Assembly (NCBI GenBank): GCA_012522705.1
Contig: JAAYJY010000263.1
Location: forward strand, 1-11,999
DNA: 11,999 nucleotides
Source: Syntrophomonadaceae bacterium
Lineage (GTDB): Bacteria; Bacillota; Syntrophomonadia; Syntrophomonadales; Syntrophomonadaceae
Direction: 5' to 3'
The position numbers and the translations under genes are program-made. Positions within the stretch are counted from its first letter, which is position 1. Each line of letters starts with the position of its first letter. The notes below the pieces were generated by a model. It saw nothing but the letters and a program-made list of their open reading frames with translations, was not told the DNA's origin and ran no database searches. Positions 1-6,867 of this stretch are shown piece by piece.

Positions 1-2
1 AT

Positions 3-2765
3 AACCTTACCATTGAAATGGAAACCGGCGTGGGCAAAACCTACACCTATATAAAGACAATGTATGAGCTCAATAAGCGCTATGGCTGGAGCAAGTTTAT
101 CATTGTTGTTCCTTCTGTCGCCATTCGGGAGGGCGTGTATAAATCCTTTCAAATGACAGAGGAGCATTTTACCGAGGATTATGGCAAAAAAATTCGTTAC
201 TTTATTTATAATTCCGCCCAGCTTACCGAAATTGACCGCTTCGCTTCCGACAGCGCAATCAATGTAATGATTATAAATAGCCAAGCATTCAATGCACGGG
301 GCAAAGACGCAAGGCGTATCTACATGAAACTGGATGAATTTCGCTCCCGCCGCCCTATTGATATCCTTGCTAAAACAAATCCGATAATGATTATTGACGA
401 GCCGCAATCAGTAGAAGGCAAGGTTACAAAAGAGCGGCTGAAGGAGTTTACTCCTTTGTTTACGCTCCGCTATTCAGCGACACACAAGGCAGACAGCATA
501 TACAATATGATTTATCGCCTTGACGCACTGGAAGCCTACAACAAGCGCCTTGTCAAAAAAATAGCGGTTAAAGGCATTTCTGTCTCCGGCAGCACCGCCA
601 CGGAGGGGTATGTATATGTGCAGAGTATTAACCTTTCCAAGGGGAACCCCACAGCCACAATAGAGTTTGATATTAAAAACAAAACCAGATTTAGCCCTAA
701 AACAAGAATTGTTTCCGAGGGCTATAATCTGTTCGACAACTCCGGCGAACTTGCCGAGTATAAGGATGGATATACCGTTTTCAAGATTGACGGTAGGGAT
801 TCTTCCGTTGAATTTACGAACGGCAAGAAGCTGTTTGCTGGGGATGTTATCGGCGCGGTCAGTGAGGAGCAACTTCGACGCATTCAAATAAGAGAAACAA
901 TTCTCTCTCACATTGAGCGGGAGCGCCAGCTTTTTGCCAAGGGCATTAAAGTTCTGTCATTGTTCTTTATCGATGAGGTAGCAAAATACAAGCAGTATGA
1001 TGCTCAGGGTAACGCGACGGGAGGAACTTATGCACAAGTTTTCGAAGAAGAATATAAATCCATCATCGGCAATATGCAGCTTGCACTTGATGATTCCGAA
1101 GAGTATCTGAAATACCTTGAGAATATGCCTGCGGAACGGACACATGCAGGGTACTTCTCTATTGATAAAAAGAGCGGCCGCATGATCGACAGCAAGCTCG
1201 GCGACAGGAAAGAGCGCACCTCTGACGATGTCGATGCTTATAGCTTGATTATGAAGGAAAAAGAACGCCTGCTTGACCGCCGTGAGCCCGTTCGGTTCAT
1301 CTTCAGCCATTCTGCGCTCCGCGAGGGTTGGGATAACCCGAATGTGTTCCAAATTTGCACCTTGAAACAAAGCGGCAGCGATGTGCGCAAGCGGCAGGAA
1401 GTCGGACGTGGTTTGCGTCTTGCCGTTAATCAAGGTGGTGAGCGTATGGACGAAAATATCCTCAGTCGCGAGGAGATTCATAACATCAATGTGCTAACCG
1501 TCATTGCTAATGAAAGCTATGACAGCTTTGCCAAGGGCCTGCAAAGCGAAATCGCTGAAGCGGTCGCTGACCGTCCGCGCAAGGTCGAAGCGAAGCTGTT
1601 CGAAGAGAAATTTGGTGAGGATACTGCCCTTGCTGTCTATGAAAGCCTGATCGAAAACGGCTATGTCAAACGCGGTGAACTGACTGAGAAATATTATGAA
1701 GCGAAAAAGAACGGTACGCTCGAAGTACCGGAGGAAGCCGCCGACCGAGCTGCCGATGTTATCGCCGTGCTTGATTCCGTCTACGACCCGAATGCAGGCA
1801 AGCCGGAGGACGCTCGCAAGAGAAATTTAGAAGTCACGCTTGACAAGGATAAGATGAGGAGCCGCGCATTTCAAGAGCTCTGGTCGCGTATTAACGGCAA
1901 AAGCTATTATACTGTCGGATTCGATGAGGATGAACTGGTCGAGAAGTCTGTTATAGCATTAAATGCCAAGCTGCGGGTATCCAAGATTTATTTCAAGGTG
2001 GAGAAAGGCGAACAGACAAAGACAATTGAGTCCAAAGATCAACTTCAAGCAGGTGAAGCTTTTGTTCGCTCGGATATATTGCGTGAGGAAGCGTCGCCGT
2101 ACACTGCTATGAAAGCGAGCAGTTCGGTTCGTTATGATCTCGTGGGTAAAATCGTCGCTGAAACAGGTCTGACCAGGAAAGCTGTAGCCAGCATTCTGGT
2201 CGGCATAGAGAAGATCATATTTGACCAGTTTGGAGATAATCCCGAAGAATTTATTATCCGCGCTGCCAATCTCATAAATGAACAGAAAGCCACAGCGATT
2301 ATCGAACATATCACCTATGATAAGCTGAACTCGGTATTTAGTACGGAGATATTTACTGAGCCTGATCTTAAAAAAGGAGCCTTGGGCATAAACGCCATAG
2401 AAGCCAAACGGCATCTGTACGACTATGTTATCTATGACTCTAGCATTGAGCGAGATTTCGCCATTGAACTGGAAACACATAGTGAAGAGGTTGAAGTCTA
2501 TGTCAAACTTCCAAGAGGTTTTTATATAAATACTCCCGTGGGAAAATATAATCCCGACTGGGCTATTGCGTTTTACGAAGGCAAGGTGAAGCATATCTAT
2601 TTTGTCGCTGAAACCAAGGGTGATATGTCTACAATGCAACTGACCGACATTGAAAAAGCTAAAGCCCACTGCGCCTGCGAACATTTCCGCGCCATCGGCG
2701 GCGAGAACGTCAAGTATGATGTGATAAGCAGCTACGAAAAGCTGTGGGAATTGGTGCAGGGATAA
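3..2765 (+). CDS. res: Type III restriction-modification system, Res (helicase-endonuclease) subunit, 5' partial
   Basis: This is the DNA-translocating and cleaving subunit of a type III restriction system, which works with a Mod methyltransferase normally encoded just upstream (outside the window). The frame is open to the left edge, and the residues before the first ATG (NLTIEMETG) match the usual Res run into motif I, so the true start lies before base 1. Counting from the ATG at 18: Walker A GVGKT is at residues 4-8, the DEAD-like box DEPQ at 127-130, and the SAT motif at 153-155. Motifs V/VI are near 432-467 (SALREGWDNP and EVGRGLR). A C-terminal PD-(D/E)xK nuclease is visible as PD at 846-847 and ETK at 865-867. 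The part present is 915 residues, so perhaps only 50-70 are missing. No frameshift or stop is seen, so it looks intact. Family assignment is very secure; recognition specificity cannot be read from Res. Confidence 0.95.
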   Translation, partial: NLTIEMETGVGKTYTYIKTMYELNKRYGWSKFIIVVPSVAIREGVYKSFQMTEEHFTEDYGKKIRYFIYNSAQLTEIDRFASDSAINVMIINSQAFNARGKDARRIYMKLDEFRSRRPIDILAKTNPIMIIDEPQSVEGKVTKERLKEFTPLFTLRYSATHKADSIYNMIYRLDALEAYNKRLVKKIAVKGISVSGSTATEGYVYVQSINLSKGNPTATIEFDIKNKTRFSPKTRIVSEGYNLFDNSGELAEYKDGYTVFKIDGRDSSVEFTNGKKLFAGDVIGAVSEEQLRRIQIRETILSHIERERQLFAKGIKVLSLFFIDEVAKYKQYDAQGNATGGTYAQVFEEEYKSIIGNMQLALDDSEEYLKYLENMPAERTHAGYFSIDKKSGRMIDSKLGDRKERTSDDVDAYSLIMKEKERLLDRREPVRFIFSHSALREGWDNPNVFQICTLKQSGSDVRKRQEVGRGLRLAVNQGGERMDENILSREEIHNINVLTVIANESYDSFAKGLQSEIAEAVADRPRKVEAKLFEEKFGEDTALAVYESLIENGYVKRGELTEKYYEAKKNGTLEVPEEAADRAADVIAVLDSVYDPNAGKPEDARKRNLEVTLDKDKMRSRAFQELWSRINGKSYYTVGFDEDELVEKSVIALNAKLRVSKIYFKVEKGEQTKTIESKDQLQAGEAFVRSDILREEASPYTAMKASSSVRYDLVGKIVAETGLTRKAVASILVGIEKIIFDQFGDNPEEFIIRAANLINEQKATAIIEHITYDKLNSVFSTEIFTEPDLKKGALGINAIEAKRHLYDYVIYDSSIERDFAIELETHSEEVEVYVKLPRGFYINTPVGKYNPDWAIAFYEGKVKHIYFVAETKGDMSTMQLTDIEKAKAHCACEHFRAIGGENVKYDVISSYEKLWELVQG

Positions 2766-2947
2766 CAATGTAGGACTACCAAGGTTTGTTGGGAATCTCC
2801 CTTAAAGGGGGACAATTATCCGGGTGCGGGCCCCTTGTTCACCCGCGATCGGCCTTTTCCAAGCCTGGTGCTCCACAAATCCCAGTAGCCTTACCCAATC
2901 AGGTTGCAAAGGCCCATCAATCGGTATCGTTCTCCATATAAAAACAG

Positions 2948-2975
2948 TTGACATTTTTTCAGCGAAACATATAAT
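2948..2975 (+). promoter_or_regulatory. Sigma-A promoter of the MarR gene
   Basis: TTGACA (2948-2953) and TATAAT (2970-2975) are both perfect consensus hexamers separated by 16 bp. The predicted start of transcription, around 2981-2983, falls at the left edge of the operator-like element at 2982-3005. That arrangement fits autorepression by the MarR protein encoded next. Confidence 0.8.
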
Positions 2976-2981
2976 ACAAGT

Positions 2982-3005
2982 AAATAGATGATATGTCATA
3001 TAAAT
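2982..3005 (+). promoter_or_regulatory. Candidate MarR operator, copy 1
   Basis: The 24-bp element contains the palindrome ATATG-T-CATAT (2991-3001). It aligns without gaps to elements at 3457-3480 and 4486-4509, matching the latter at 19 of 24 positions by eye. It lies between the promoter and the ribosome site of the MarR gene, a typical autoregulatory position. That the MarR protein binds it is inference. Confidence 0.6.
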
Positions 3006-3018
3006 TGGGAGCGATTAC

Positions 3019-3441
3019 ATGCTAAAGTTTTCAGATACCATGTGTTTTAAACTCGGGGCAGCCAGCAGAACTCTCCAAAAATACTATAACAATCGCTATG
3101 CAGAATATGGAGTAACGGTTGCCCAATCCTTCATCCTTTTCGCTTTAACTGAAGACAACGGCCAAAACATCAAATCCCTGGCGGAGAAACTGATTCTTGA
3201 CAGTTCAGCTGTTACAGGATTTATTGACCGATTGGAAAAAGAGGGGTTTGTCCGGAGGGTAGTAGACCCTAATGATAGGCGCTCGTTTCTGATTTACCTG
3301 ACCGACAAGGGTAAACGAACTGCCCAGGCAATTGATCCGATAACCAAAGAGGTCAACGATCTTCTGAGAATGGGCATGGATCCTGCCATGAATGCGATGT
3401 GGGACAAGTATTTGGATAATATGGAGGGCTATCTTAAATAG
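3019..3441 (+). CDS. MarR-family winged-helix transcriptional regulator
   Basis: A 140-residue protein of usual MarR length. Such proteins act as dimers that bind palindromic operators and are usually released by small aromatic or lipophilic ligands or by oxidation. The N-terminal dimerisation helix is followed by a winged helix-turn-helix: SLAEKLILDSSAVTGFIDRL (about residues 54-73) is the helix-turn-helix, and the wing carries the hallmark DPNDRRS near 88-94. The start has a GGGAG ribosome site 8-9 bases upstream. The gene stands alone behind its own consensus promoter and ends in an intrinsic terminator. Matching operator-like elements before it and before the next two genes suggest that it controls itself and those genes. 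The ligand is unknown; family membership is secure. Confidence 0.9.
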   Translation: MLKFSDTMCFKLGAASRTLQKYYNNRYAEYGVTVAQSFILFALTEDNGQNIKSLAEKLILDSSAVTGFIDRLEKEGFVRRVVDPNDRRSFLIYLTDKGKRTAQAIDPITKEVNDLLRMGMDPAMNAMWDKYLDNMEGYLK

Positions 3442-3452
3442 CCCCTTTTTTT
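3426..3452 (+). terminator. Intrinsic terminator of the MarR gene
   Basis: GGGCTAT (3426-3432) pairs perfectly with ATAGCCC (3438-3444) around a five-base loop and is followed by a run of T (3446-3452). The stem overlaps the last codons and stop of the MarR gene, so termination occurs right at its end. Confidence 0.8.
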
Positions 3453-3480
3453 AGAGAAATACATTAGATGTCTTATATTA
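3451..3480 (+). promoter_or_regulatory. Promoter with candidate MarR operator, copy 2
   Basis: A weak promoter can be drawn as TTAGAG (3451-3456), 17 bp, then TATATT (3474-3479). The operator-like element (3457-3480, core GATGTCTTATAT) fills the spacer and the -10 box. The copy before the SDR gene has the same geometry (TTAG.. - 17 - TATAT.), so a repressor bound here would block RNA polymerase. The core is less symmetric than in copies 1 and 3. Confidence 0.5.
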
Positions 3481-3566
3481 ACATGTAAAGTAAAACCGAG
3501 CAGGCAATTATAATGGCTAGTCTAGCAAACCATGATTGATCCAGGACAATCTTGAGGGGAGTGATA

Positions 3567-3623
3567 ATGGAATTAGTGACATTTTGGCAACCAAAGCTGT
3601 ATATATCGAAACATCAATTATAG
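3567..3623 (+). CDS. Possible 18-residue leader peptide upstream of the QueG-like gene
   Basis: An ATG at 3567 follows a strong ribosome site (GAGGGGAG, about 3554-3561) and opens an 18-codon frame, starting MELVTFWQPK, that stops at 3621-3623. The stop codon touches the AGGGGG ribosome site of the next gene, so ribosomes finishing the leader would be delivered to the downstream start. No homology is recognised and no run of a single regulatory codon is seen. The main support is the good ribosome site plus the same arrangement at 4542-4580. It may simply be a translational coupler, or chance. Confidence 0.35.
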   Translation: MELVTFWQPKLYISKHQL

Positions 3624-3635
3624 GGGGCATGAAAA

Positions 3636-4415
3636 ATGGTAACCGAAACAAAAGATAAGATTCGTCAGTATGTATTAGGCTTGGGTGTTGATGACGTGGG
3701 TTTTGCCAACATTAAGGATTACTCCAGTCCCCGCTCCCCGGAAATCGCCAGTCTATTCCCCAGCGCCCGATCTATGGTAGTAATGGCTTTCAAGGAAGCA
3801 TCCAACTGCGAAAGTCCCTCTAGTTCTATAGCAATGAATGGTCGCCTGGACCTGATGGAATTTACTCGTTCCTGTAATTACAAATTGACTCGTTACATCG
3901 AAAGAGAATTTCATATTCCCGCCATGTCAGTGCCGGTTTCATATCCCTTAGATATGAATGCCAAGCACATGGGGCTGGTTGGCGAAGTGTCTTTGCGCCA
4001 TGCCGCACTGGCGGCAGGATTGGGTAATTTCGGTCGCCATAACCTGATAATGCACCCCCGTTTGGGTACCCGGGTTATTTTTACGGCGGTCCTATCAGAA
4101 TTGGATCTATCCTCCGACCCTCCGGTTACTGAGGATCCATGCATATATTGCGACATTTGCGTAGAAAGCTGCCCGGTGGGAGCACTGGACGAGGAGGGAA
4201 AGACCGATGCGCTCAAATGTTTGAGTAACTCTCAGCCTCATGGCATAGGTGGTTCAATTCGTTTCTGGCAGAAGTTTGTCAAGGCTTCACCTGAAGAACA
4301 AAAAAAGATGTTTTACAGCGAAGAGTACATGCGGAATTACCAAGCGCAGATGATTGGGTTCCAATATACATGTTTCAACTGCTATACTTCGTGCCCCATT
4401 GGAAATGATCTTTGA
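3636..4415 (+). CDS. QueG-like 4Fe-4S double-cluster protein (epoxyqueuosine reductase paralogue)
   Basis: A 259-residue cytoplasmic iron-sulfur protein related to epoxyqueuosine reductase (QueG), a cobalamin enzyme. The QueG-like N-terminal fold is seen as PSARSMVVMAF (42-52) and GLGNFGRHNLIMHPRLGTR (128-146). Eight cysteines for two [4Fe-4S] clusters follow: C169-x2-C172-x2-C175-x3-CP, C195, and C246-x2-C249-x3-CP at the very C-terminus. The motif that carries the catalytic Asp in true QueG (DxxPxxE before AGLGxxGK) is not recognisable here (GLVGEVSLRHAALA), and the C-terminal extension of QueG is absent. It is therefore probably not a queuosine enzyme but a paralogue acting in redox metabolism. 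The start is set by an AGGGGG site 8 bases upstream. It lies between the MarR gene and an SDR gene, behind a shared operator-like element. Family is secure; function is unknown. Confidence 0.8.
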   Translation: MVTETKDKIRQYVLGLGVDDVGFANIKDYSSPRSPEIASLFPSARSMVVMAFKEASNCESPSSSIAMNGRLDLMEFTRSCNYKLTRYIEREFHIPAMSVPVSYPLDMNAKHMGLVGEVSLRHAALAAGLGNFGRHNLIMHPRLGTRVIFTAVLSELDLSSDPPVTEDPCIYCDICVESCPVGALDEEGKTDALKCLSNSQPHGIGGSIRFWQKFVKASPEEQKKMFYSEEYMRNYQAQMIGFQYTCFNCYTSCPIGNDL

Positions 4416-4479
4416 TGAGTTGGATCAACCCTGAAAACTGGGGGAGGGGTATAAGGAGCTAATTATAACGGTCTCTTTT

Positions 4480-4514
4480 TTAGCTAAATGCGTTATATGT
4501 CATATATATATGAC
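4480..4514 (+). promoter_or_regulatory. Promoter with candidate MarR operator, copy 3
   Basis: TTAGCT (4480-4485), 17 bp, TATATA (4503-4508) can serve as a weak promoter. The element at 4486-4509 repeats the MarR-gene operator, with an identical core ATATGTCATAT at 4495-4505. It also overlaps a perfect 16-bp palindrome, GTCATATATATATGAC (4499-4514), which may offer a second half-site register. It controls the SDR gene at 4587, possibly together with its leader ORF. Confidence 0.55.
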
Positions 4515-4541
4515 TCAAGCATTATGAATAGGGGGAGCGAG

Positions 4542-4580
4542 ATGGGGTTATTCAGAAGTACTTCATTAGAGAAGGAGTGA
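4542..4580 (+). CDS. Possible 12-residue leader peptide upstream of the SDR gene
   Basis: An ATG at 4542 follows a strong ribosome site (AGGGGGAGCGAG) and encodes MGLFRSTSLEKE before TGA at 4578-4580. Its last codons (GAG AAG GAG) are themselves the ribosome site of the SDR gene, whose TTG start lies seven bases beyond the stop. This repeats the leader design before the QueG-like gene and suggests translational coupling. The peptide itself has no recognisable function and could be non-functional. Confidence 0.35.
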   Translation: MGLFRSTSLEKE

Positions 4581-4586
4581 TAACTT

Positions 4587-5345
4587 TTGGCTATCAGTAT
4601 TGATCTGTCCGGAAAAGTAGCTATTGTGACAGGTGGAGGCAGGGGGATTGGGCGTGCCATTGCTTTATCATTGGCGGACGCTGGAGCAGATGTTGCGGTA
4701 GTTGCCCGTACTTTGTCCCAGGTGGAGGAAACCCGGGACTTGATATTGAGCAAAGGACGTAAGTCTTTGGCTTTTAGCATCGATGTTACCAACAAACAGT
4801 CTGTTACTGATATGGTCGAGGAAACGGTGAAGACATTGGGAGGCGTCCATATTCTTGTCAACAATGCGGGTATTACTCGTCCTGCCCCGTTGTTGGAGTA
4901 TAGCGAAGAAAACTGGGACACCGTCATGAGCATCAATGTCAAGGGGATGTTCCTATGTACTCAAGCTGTCGGGAAGCATATGGTAGAACAGAAGTACGGG
5001 AAGATCGTTAATATCGCATCAACCGGCGGAGAGATGGCAGGCCCCGGCAATGCGGTCTATCATGCCAGCAAGGCTGCTGATATCCTATTCACAAAATCGG
5101 TCGCTCTGGAGTGGATCAGGTATAATATCAATGTTAATGCCATTGGCCCCGGATTTACCAAAACCGAGCTTCTGGACAATTTCCGCAATGAGGAGGCGCT
5201 TAAGGCAACCTTGAAACAGATTCCTATCAGAAGATTTGCCGAGGCAGAAGAAATTGCTTCGGTGGCAGTATTCCTGGTCTCCGATTTGGCCAGTTATATG
5301 GTGGGGGAGCATGTTATTGTTGATGGCGGGTTGATATCCACTTAG
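4587..5345 (+). CDS. Short-chain dehydrogenase/reductase (FabG-like, NAD(P)-dependent)
   Basis: A 252-residue classical SDR that interconverts a ketone and a secondary alcohol using NAD(P)H. Visible motifs are the cofactor loop TGGGRGIG (15-22), D66, NNAG (92-95) and the catalytic set N117, S145, Y158 and K162 (YHASK). The C-terminus ends in the usual VDGG. Length and motifs match 3-oxoacyl reductases and related dehydrogenases, but a stand-alone copy away from fatty-acid synthesis genes more likely serves a catabolic hydroxyacid or hydroxyacyl-CoA. It starts with TTG: GGAG at 4573-4576 is well placed, and the frame has no better ATG nearby. It is preceded by a MarR-type operator element and a leader ORF. 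Substrate cannot be assigned from sequence. Confidence 0.88.
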   Translation: MAISIDLSGKVAIVTGGGRGIGRAIALSLADAGADVAVVARTLSQVEETRDLILSKGRKSLAFSIDVTNKQSVTDMVEETVKTLGGVHILVNNAGITRPAPLLEYSEENWDTVMSINVKGMFLCTQAVGKHMVEQKYGKIVNIASTGGEMAGPGNAVYHASKAADILFTKSVALEWIRYNINVNAIGPGFTKTELLDNFRNEEALKATLKQIPIRRFAEAEEIASVAVFLVSDLASYMVGEHVIVDGGLIST

Positions 5346-5446
5346 AATATTGAAGCCTGTGACCGTGAGAAGACCCGCAGCTTCACCGCTGTGCCACGGA
5401 AGGATTCAAGCCTGGGAGATATGCCGATAATATCTTTCAGGCTTGA
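5342..5446 (+). ncRNA. Degenerate guanidine-I (ykkC class) riboswitch
   Basis: The 3' half closely matches the conserved 3' strand of the guanidine-I aptamer as I remember it: ACGGAAGG (5396-5403) then AAGCCTGGGAGA (5408-5419), against consensus ACGGAGGG...AAGCCCGGGAGA, about 20 of 24 positions. Upstream, CCGTGAGAA resembles the conserved CCGAGAG segment, and a GCAGC/GCTG(T) hairpin sits between them as expected. The 5' CTAGGGTTCCG segment is only faintly recognisable, overlaps the SDR stop codon, and the first aptamer hairpin seems missing. The 3' part also forms a hairpin alternative to the aptamer, as in many riboswitch expression platforms. The next ORF begins like an SMR exporter, the usual target of this riboswitch. 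It is probably no longer a working sensor. Confidence 0.55.
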
Positions 5447-5450
5447 TTTA
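5406..5450 (+). terminator. Long hairpin, possible terminator or riboswitch platform
   Basis: Seventeen bases at 5406-5422 pair with 5430-5446 around a seven-base loop (GCCGATA), with two or three G-U pairs. The left arm reuses the 3' end of the riboswitch-like aptamer, so the two folds exclude each other. The tail (GATTTAT) is only moderately T-rich. It could end SDR transcription. Confidence 0.55.
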
Positions 5451-5467
5451 TGGTGGGGGTGCAAAAA

Positions 5468-5527
5468 ATGGCTTGGCTCTATCTGATGATCGCGGGTACT
5501 TTTAGGCATGGTGGAACGAAGAATTAG
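5468..5527 (+). pseudogene. 5' remnant of an SMR-family (Gdx/SugE-like) guanidinium exporter
   Basis: An ATG preceded by GGTGGGGGTG opens a 19-codon frame whose first ten residues, MAWLYLMIAG, are the classic start of the first membrane helix of small multidrug resistance proteins. The similarity stops there. The expected continuation, with the essential membrane Glu of helix 1 (FEVxWAxGLK), is absent in this frame and the next, and a stop follows at 5525. Full-length relatives have about 105 residues, so more than 80% is gone. On its own a ten-residue match is weak. Its position just after a ykkC-like RNA, the known regulator of such exporters, makes the reading credible. Confidence 0.5.
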
Positions 5528-5547
5528 GCAACAGCACTTTACTTATG

Positions 5548-5570
5548 TAAAATAAAGATATCGTTATATC
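5548..5570 (+). promoter_or_regulatory. Possible promoter -10 and inverted repeat upstream of the alcohol dehydrogenase
   Basis: GATAT-cgtt-ATATC (5557-5570) is a perfect 5-bp-arm inverted repeat lying just after a candidate -10 TAAAAT (5548-5553; TAGGCA 17 bp upstream is a weak -35). It shares GTTATAT with the SDR operator element but does not align with it over the full length, so control by the same MarR protein is only a possibility. Confidence 0.3.
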
Positions 5571-5614
5571 AATAAGATCATAGAGGACGTGGACTGAATA
5601 GGGGAGGTTAAAGA

Positions 5615-6787
5615 ATGTTAGGGAATTTTAGCTATTCAAACCCCACCAAGTTGTATTTCGGAGAAGATTCATTAAAGTCCCTCAATAAGGAACTTCCCAA
5701 GTATGGGAAAAATGTATTGCTGGTTTATGGGGGCGGGTCCATCAAGAGAACTGGACTATATGACCAGATAATAAAGATTCTTCAGGACAACGGCAAGGGC
5801 ATCTTTGAGGATGCGGGAGTCATGCCCAATCCCACCATTGAAAAAGTATATGAAGGCTGCCAGCGAGTCAGGGAGAACCAGGTCGATTTGATCCTGGCGG
5901 TGGGCGGCGGTTCGGTGATCGATTATGCCAAAGCGGTATCAGTCTCGGCCCATTGTGAGGAAGATCCGTGGGAGAAATACTTCCGCCGCATGGTGGATGT
6001 CGATAACCCCATAATCCCGGTAGGCTGTGTTCTGACCATGGTAGGCACCGGGTCCGAGATGAACGGTGGTACGGTTATCACCAACCAGGCTGCCAAGCGA
6101 AAAATCGGCCATGTGTTTGGCGAAAATGTTTTCCCCAAGTTTTCGATCTTGAATCCGGTATTTACCTATACCGTACCCCATTATCAGATGGTGGCCGGAT
6201 TCTTCGATATTATGTCCCATATCCTGGAGCAGTATTTCTCTGGCAGCGACGACAATACCTCGGACTATATCATGGAGGGATTGCTGAGGTCATTGTTCCA
6301 CAGTTCGAGGATCGCGGTCAAGAACCCTACCGACTATGAGGCGAGAAGCAACATCATGTGGACCGCGACCTGGGCGCTTAATACCCTTATCGCCAAGGGT
6401 AAATCCACAGACTGGATGGTTCACATGATGGGGCAGTCCATCGGCGCCCATACCGATGCTACCCACGGGATGACGCTGGCGGCGGTCTCCCTGCCATATT
6501 ATCGGGTTATCATGCCTTACGGACTGGAGAAATTTAAACGCTATGCCATCAATGTCTGGAATGTAAATCCGGGAGGGAAAACAGACGAACAAATCGCCCA
6601 AGAGGGTCTGGGCGAAATGGAGAGCTGGATGAATGAGATAGGCCTGGTCATGAACAGCAGGGATTTGGGTGTGACCGAGGATATGCTGGAAGCCATCGCC
6701 AAAGGTTCTTTCATCCTGAAAGGCGGATACAAGGTCTTAAGCCGTGATGAAATCGTCGATATTTTAAAAGCCAGCATGGCCTTATGA
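5615..6787 (+). CDS. Iron-containing (group III) alcohol dehydrogenase, butanol dehydrogenase-like
   Basis: A 390-residue cytoplasmic NAD(P)H-dependent dehydrogenase that reduces an aldehyde, or oxidises a primary alcohol or hydroxyacid. The N-terminal nucleotide fold shows GGG (39-41) and GGGSVIDYAK (97-106). The C-terminal metal site shows D198-x3-H202 and, by comparison with FucO, H270 and H284 (HMMGQ...ATHG). The position equivalent to the FucO active-site His267 is Gln274 here. I recall this Gln from other members ending TDATHGMTLAAVSLPYYR, so it may mark a subfamily. The start has a GGGGAGG site nine bases upstream. The family includes butanol dehydrogenases and 4-hydroxybutyrate dehydrogenase; with a dehydratase-like gene and a CoA transferase downstream, a hydroxyacid substrate is plausible but unproven. 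Confidence 0.9.
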   Translation: MLGNFSYSNPTKLYFGEDSLKSLNKELPKYGKNVLLVYGGGSIKRTGLYDQIIKILQDNGKGIFEDAGVMPNPTIEKVYEGCQRVRENQVDLILAVGGGSVIDYAKAVSVSAHCEEDPWEKYFRRMVDVDNPIIPVGCVLTMVGTGSEMNGGTVITNQAAKRKIGHVFGENVFPKFSILNPVFTYTVPHYQMVAGFFDIMSHILEQYFSGSDDNTSDYIMEGLLRSLFHSSRIAVKNPTDYEARSNIMWTATWALNTLIAKGKSTDWMVHMMGQSIGAHTDATHGMTLAAVSLPYYRVIMPYGLEKFKRYAINVWNVNPGGKTDEQIAQEGLGEMESWMNEIGLVMNSRDLGVTEDMLEAIAKGSFILKGGYKVLSRDEIVDILKASMAL

Positions 6788-6867
6788 TTTAATTGCATGG
6801 TTGTCTTTACCAGCTCCCTTGAAAATCGCAGCCTTCTCACGGGATTCATACCGGCGCGATGATTTCG

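Noticed and set aside
1959..2768. 269-codon - strand frame under the Res gene
   Set aside because: It is a shadow of the clearly conserved Res frame with no ribosome site or family signature.
2802..2999. 65-codon frame on the - strand between Res and the MarR gene
   Set aside because: No ribosome site, overlaps the consensus MarR promoter, and the protein has no recognisable motif; treated as chance, though it might hide an old gene fragment.
3582..3599. Sigma-54-like TGGCAAC...GCTG
   Set aside because: The GG to GC spacing is 8 rather than 10 bases; a similar TGGTA...TTGCC near 9707 has 12. Neither fits.
4456..4486. AGCTAA...TTAGCT as terminator of the QueG-like gene
   Set aside because: Six-base stem with a loop of about 18 bases; the TTAGCT part is better explained as the conserved -35-like portion of the shared promoter element.
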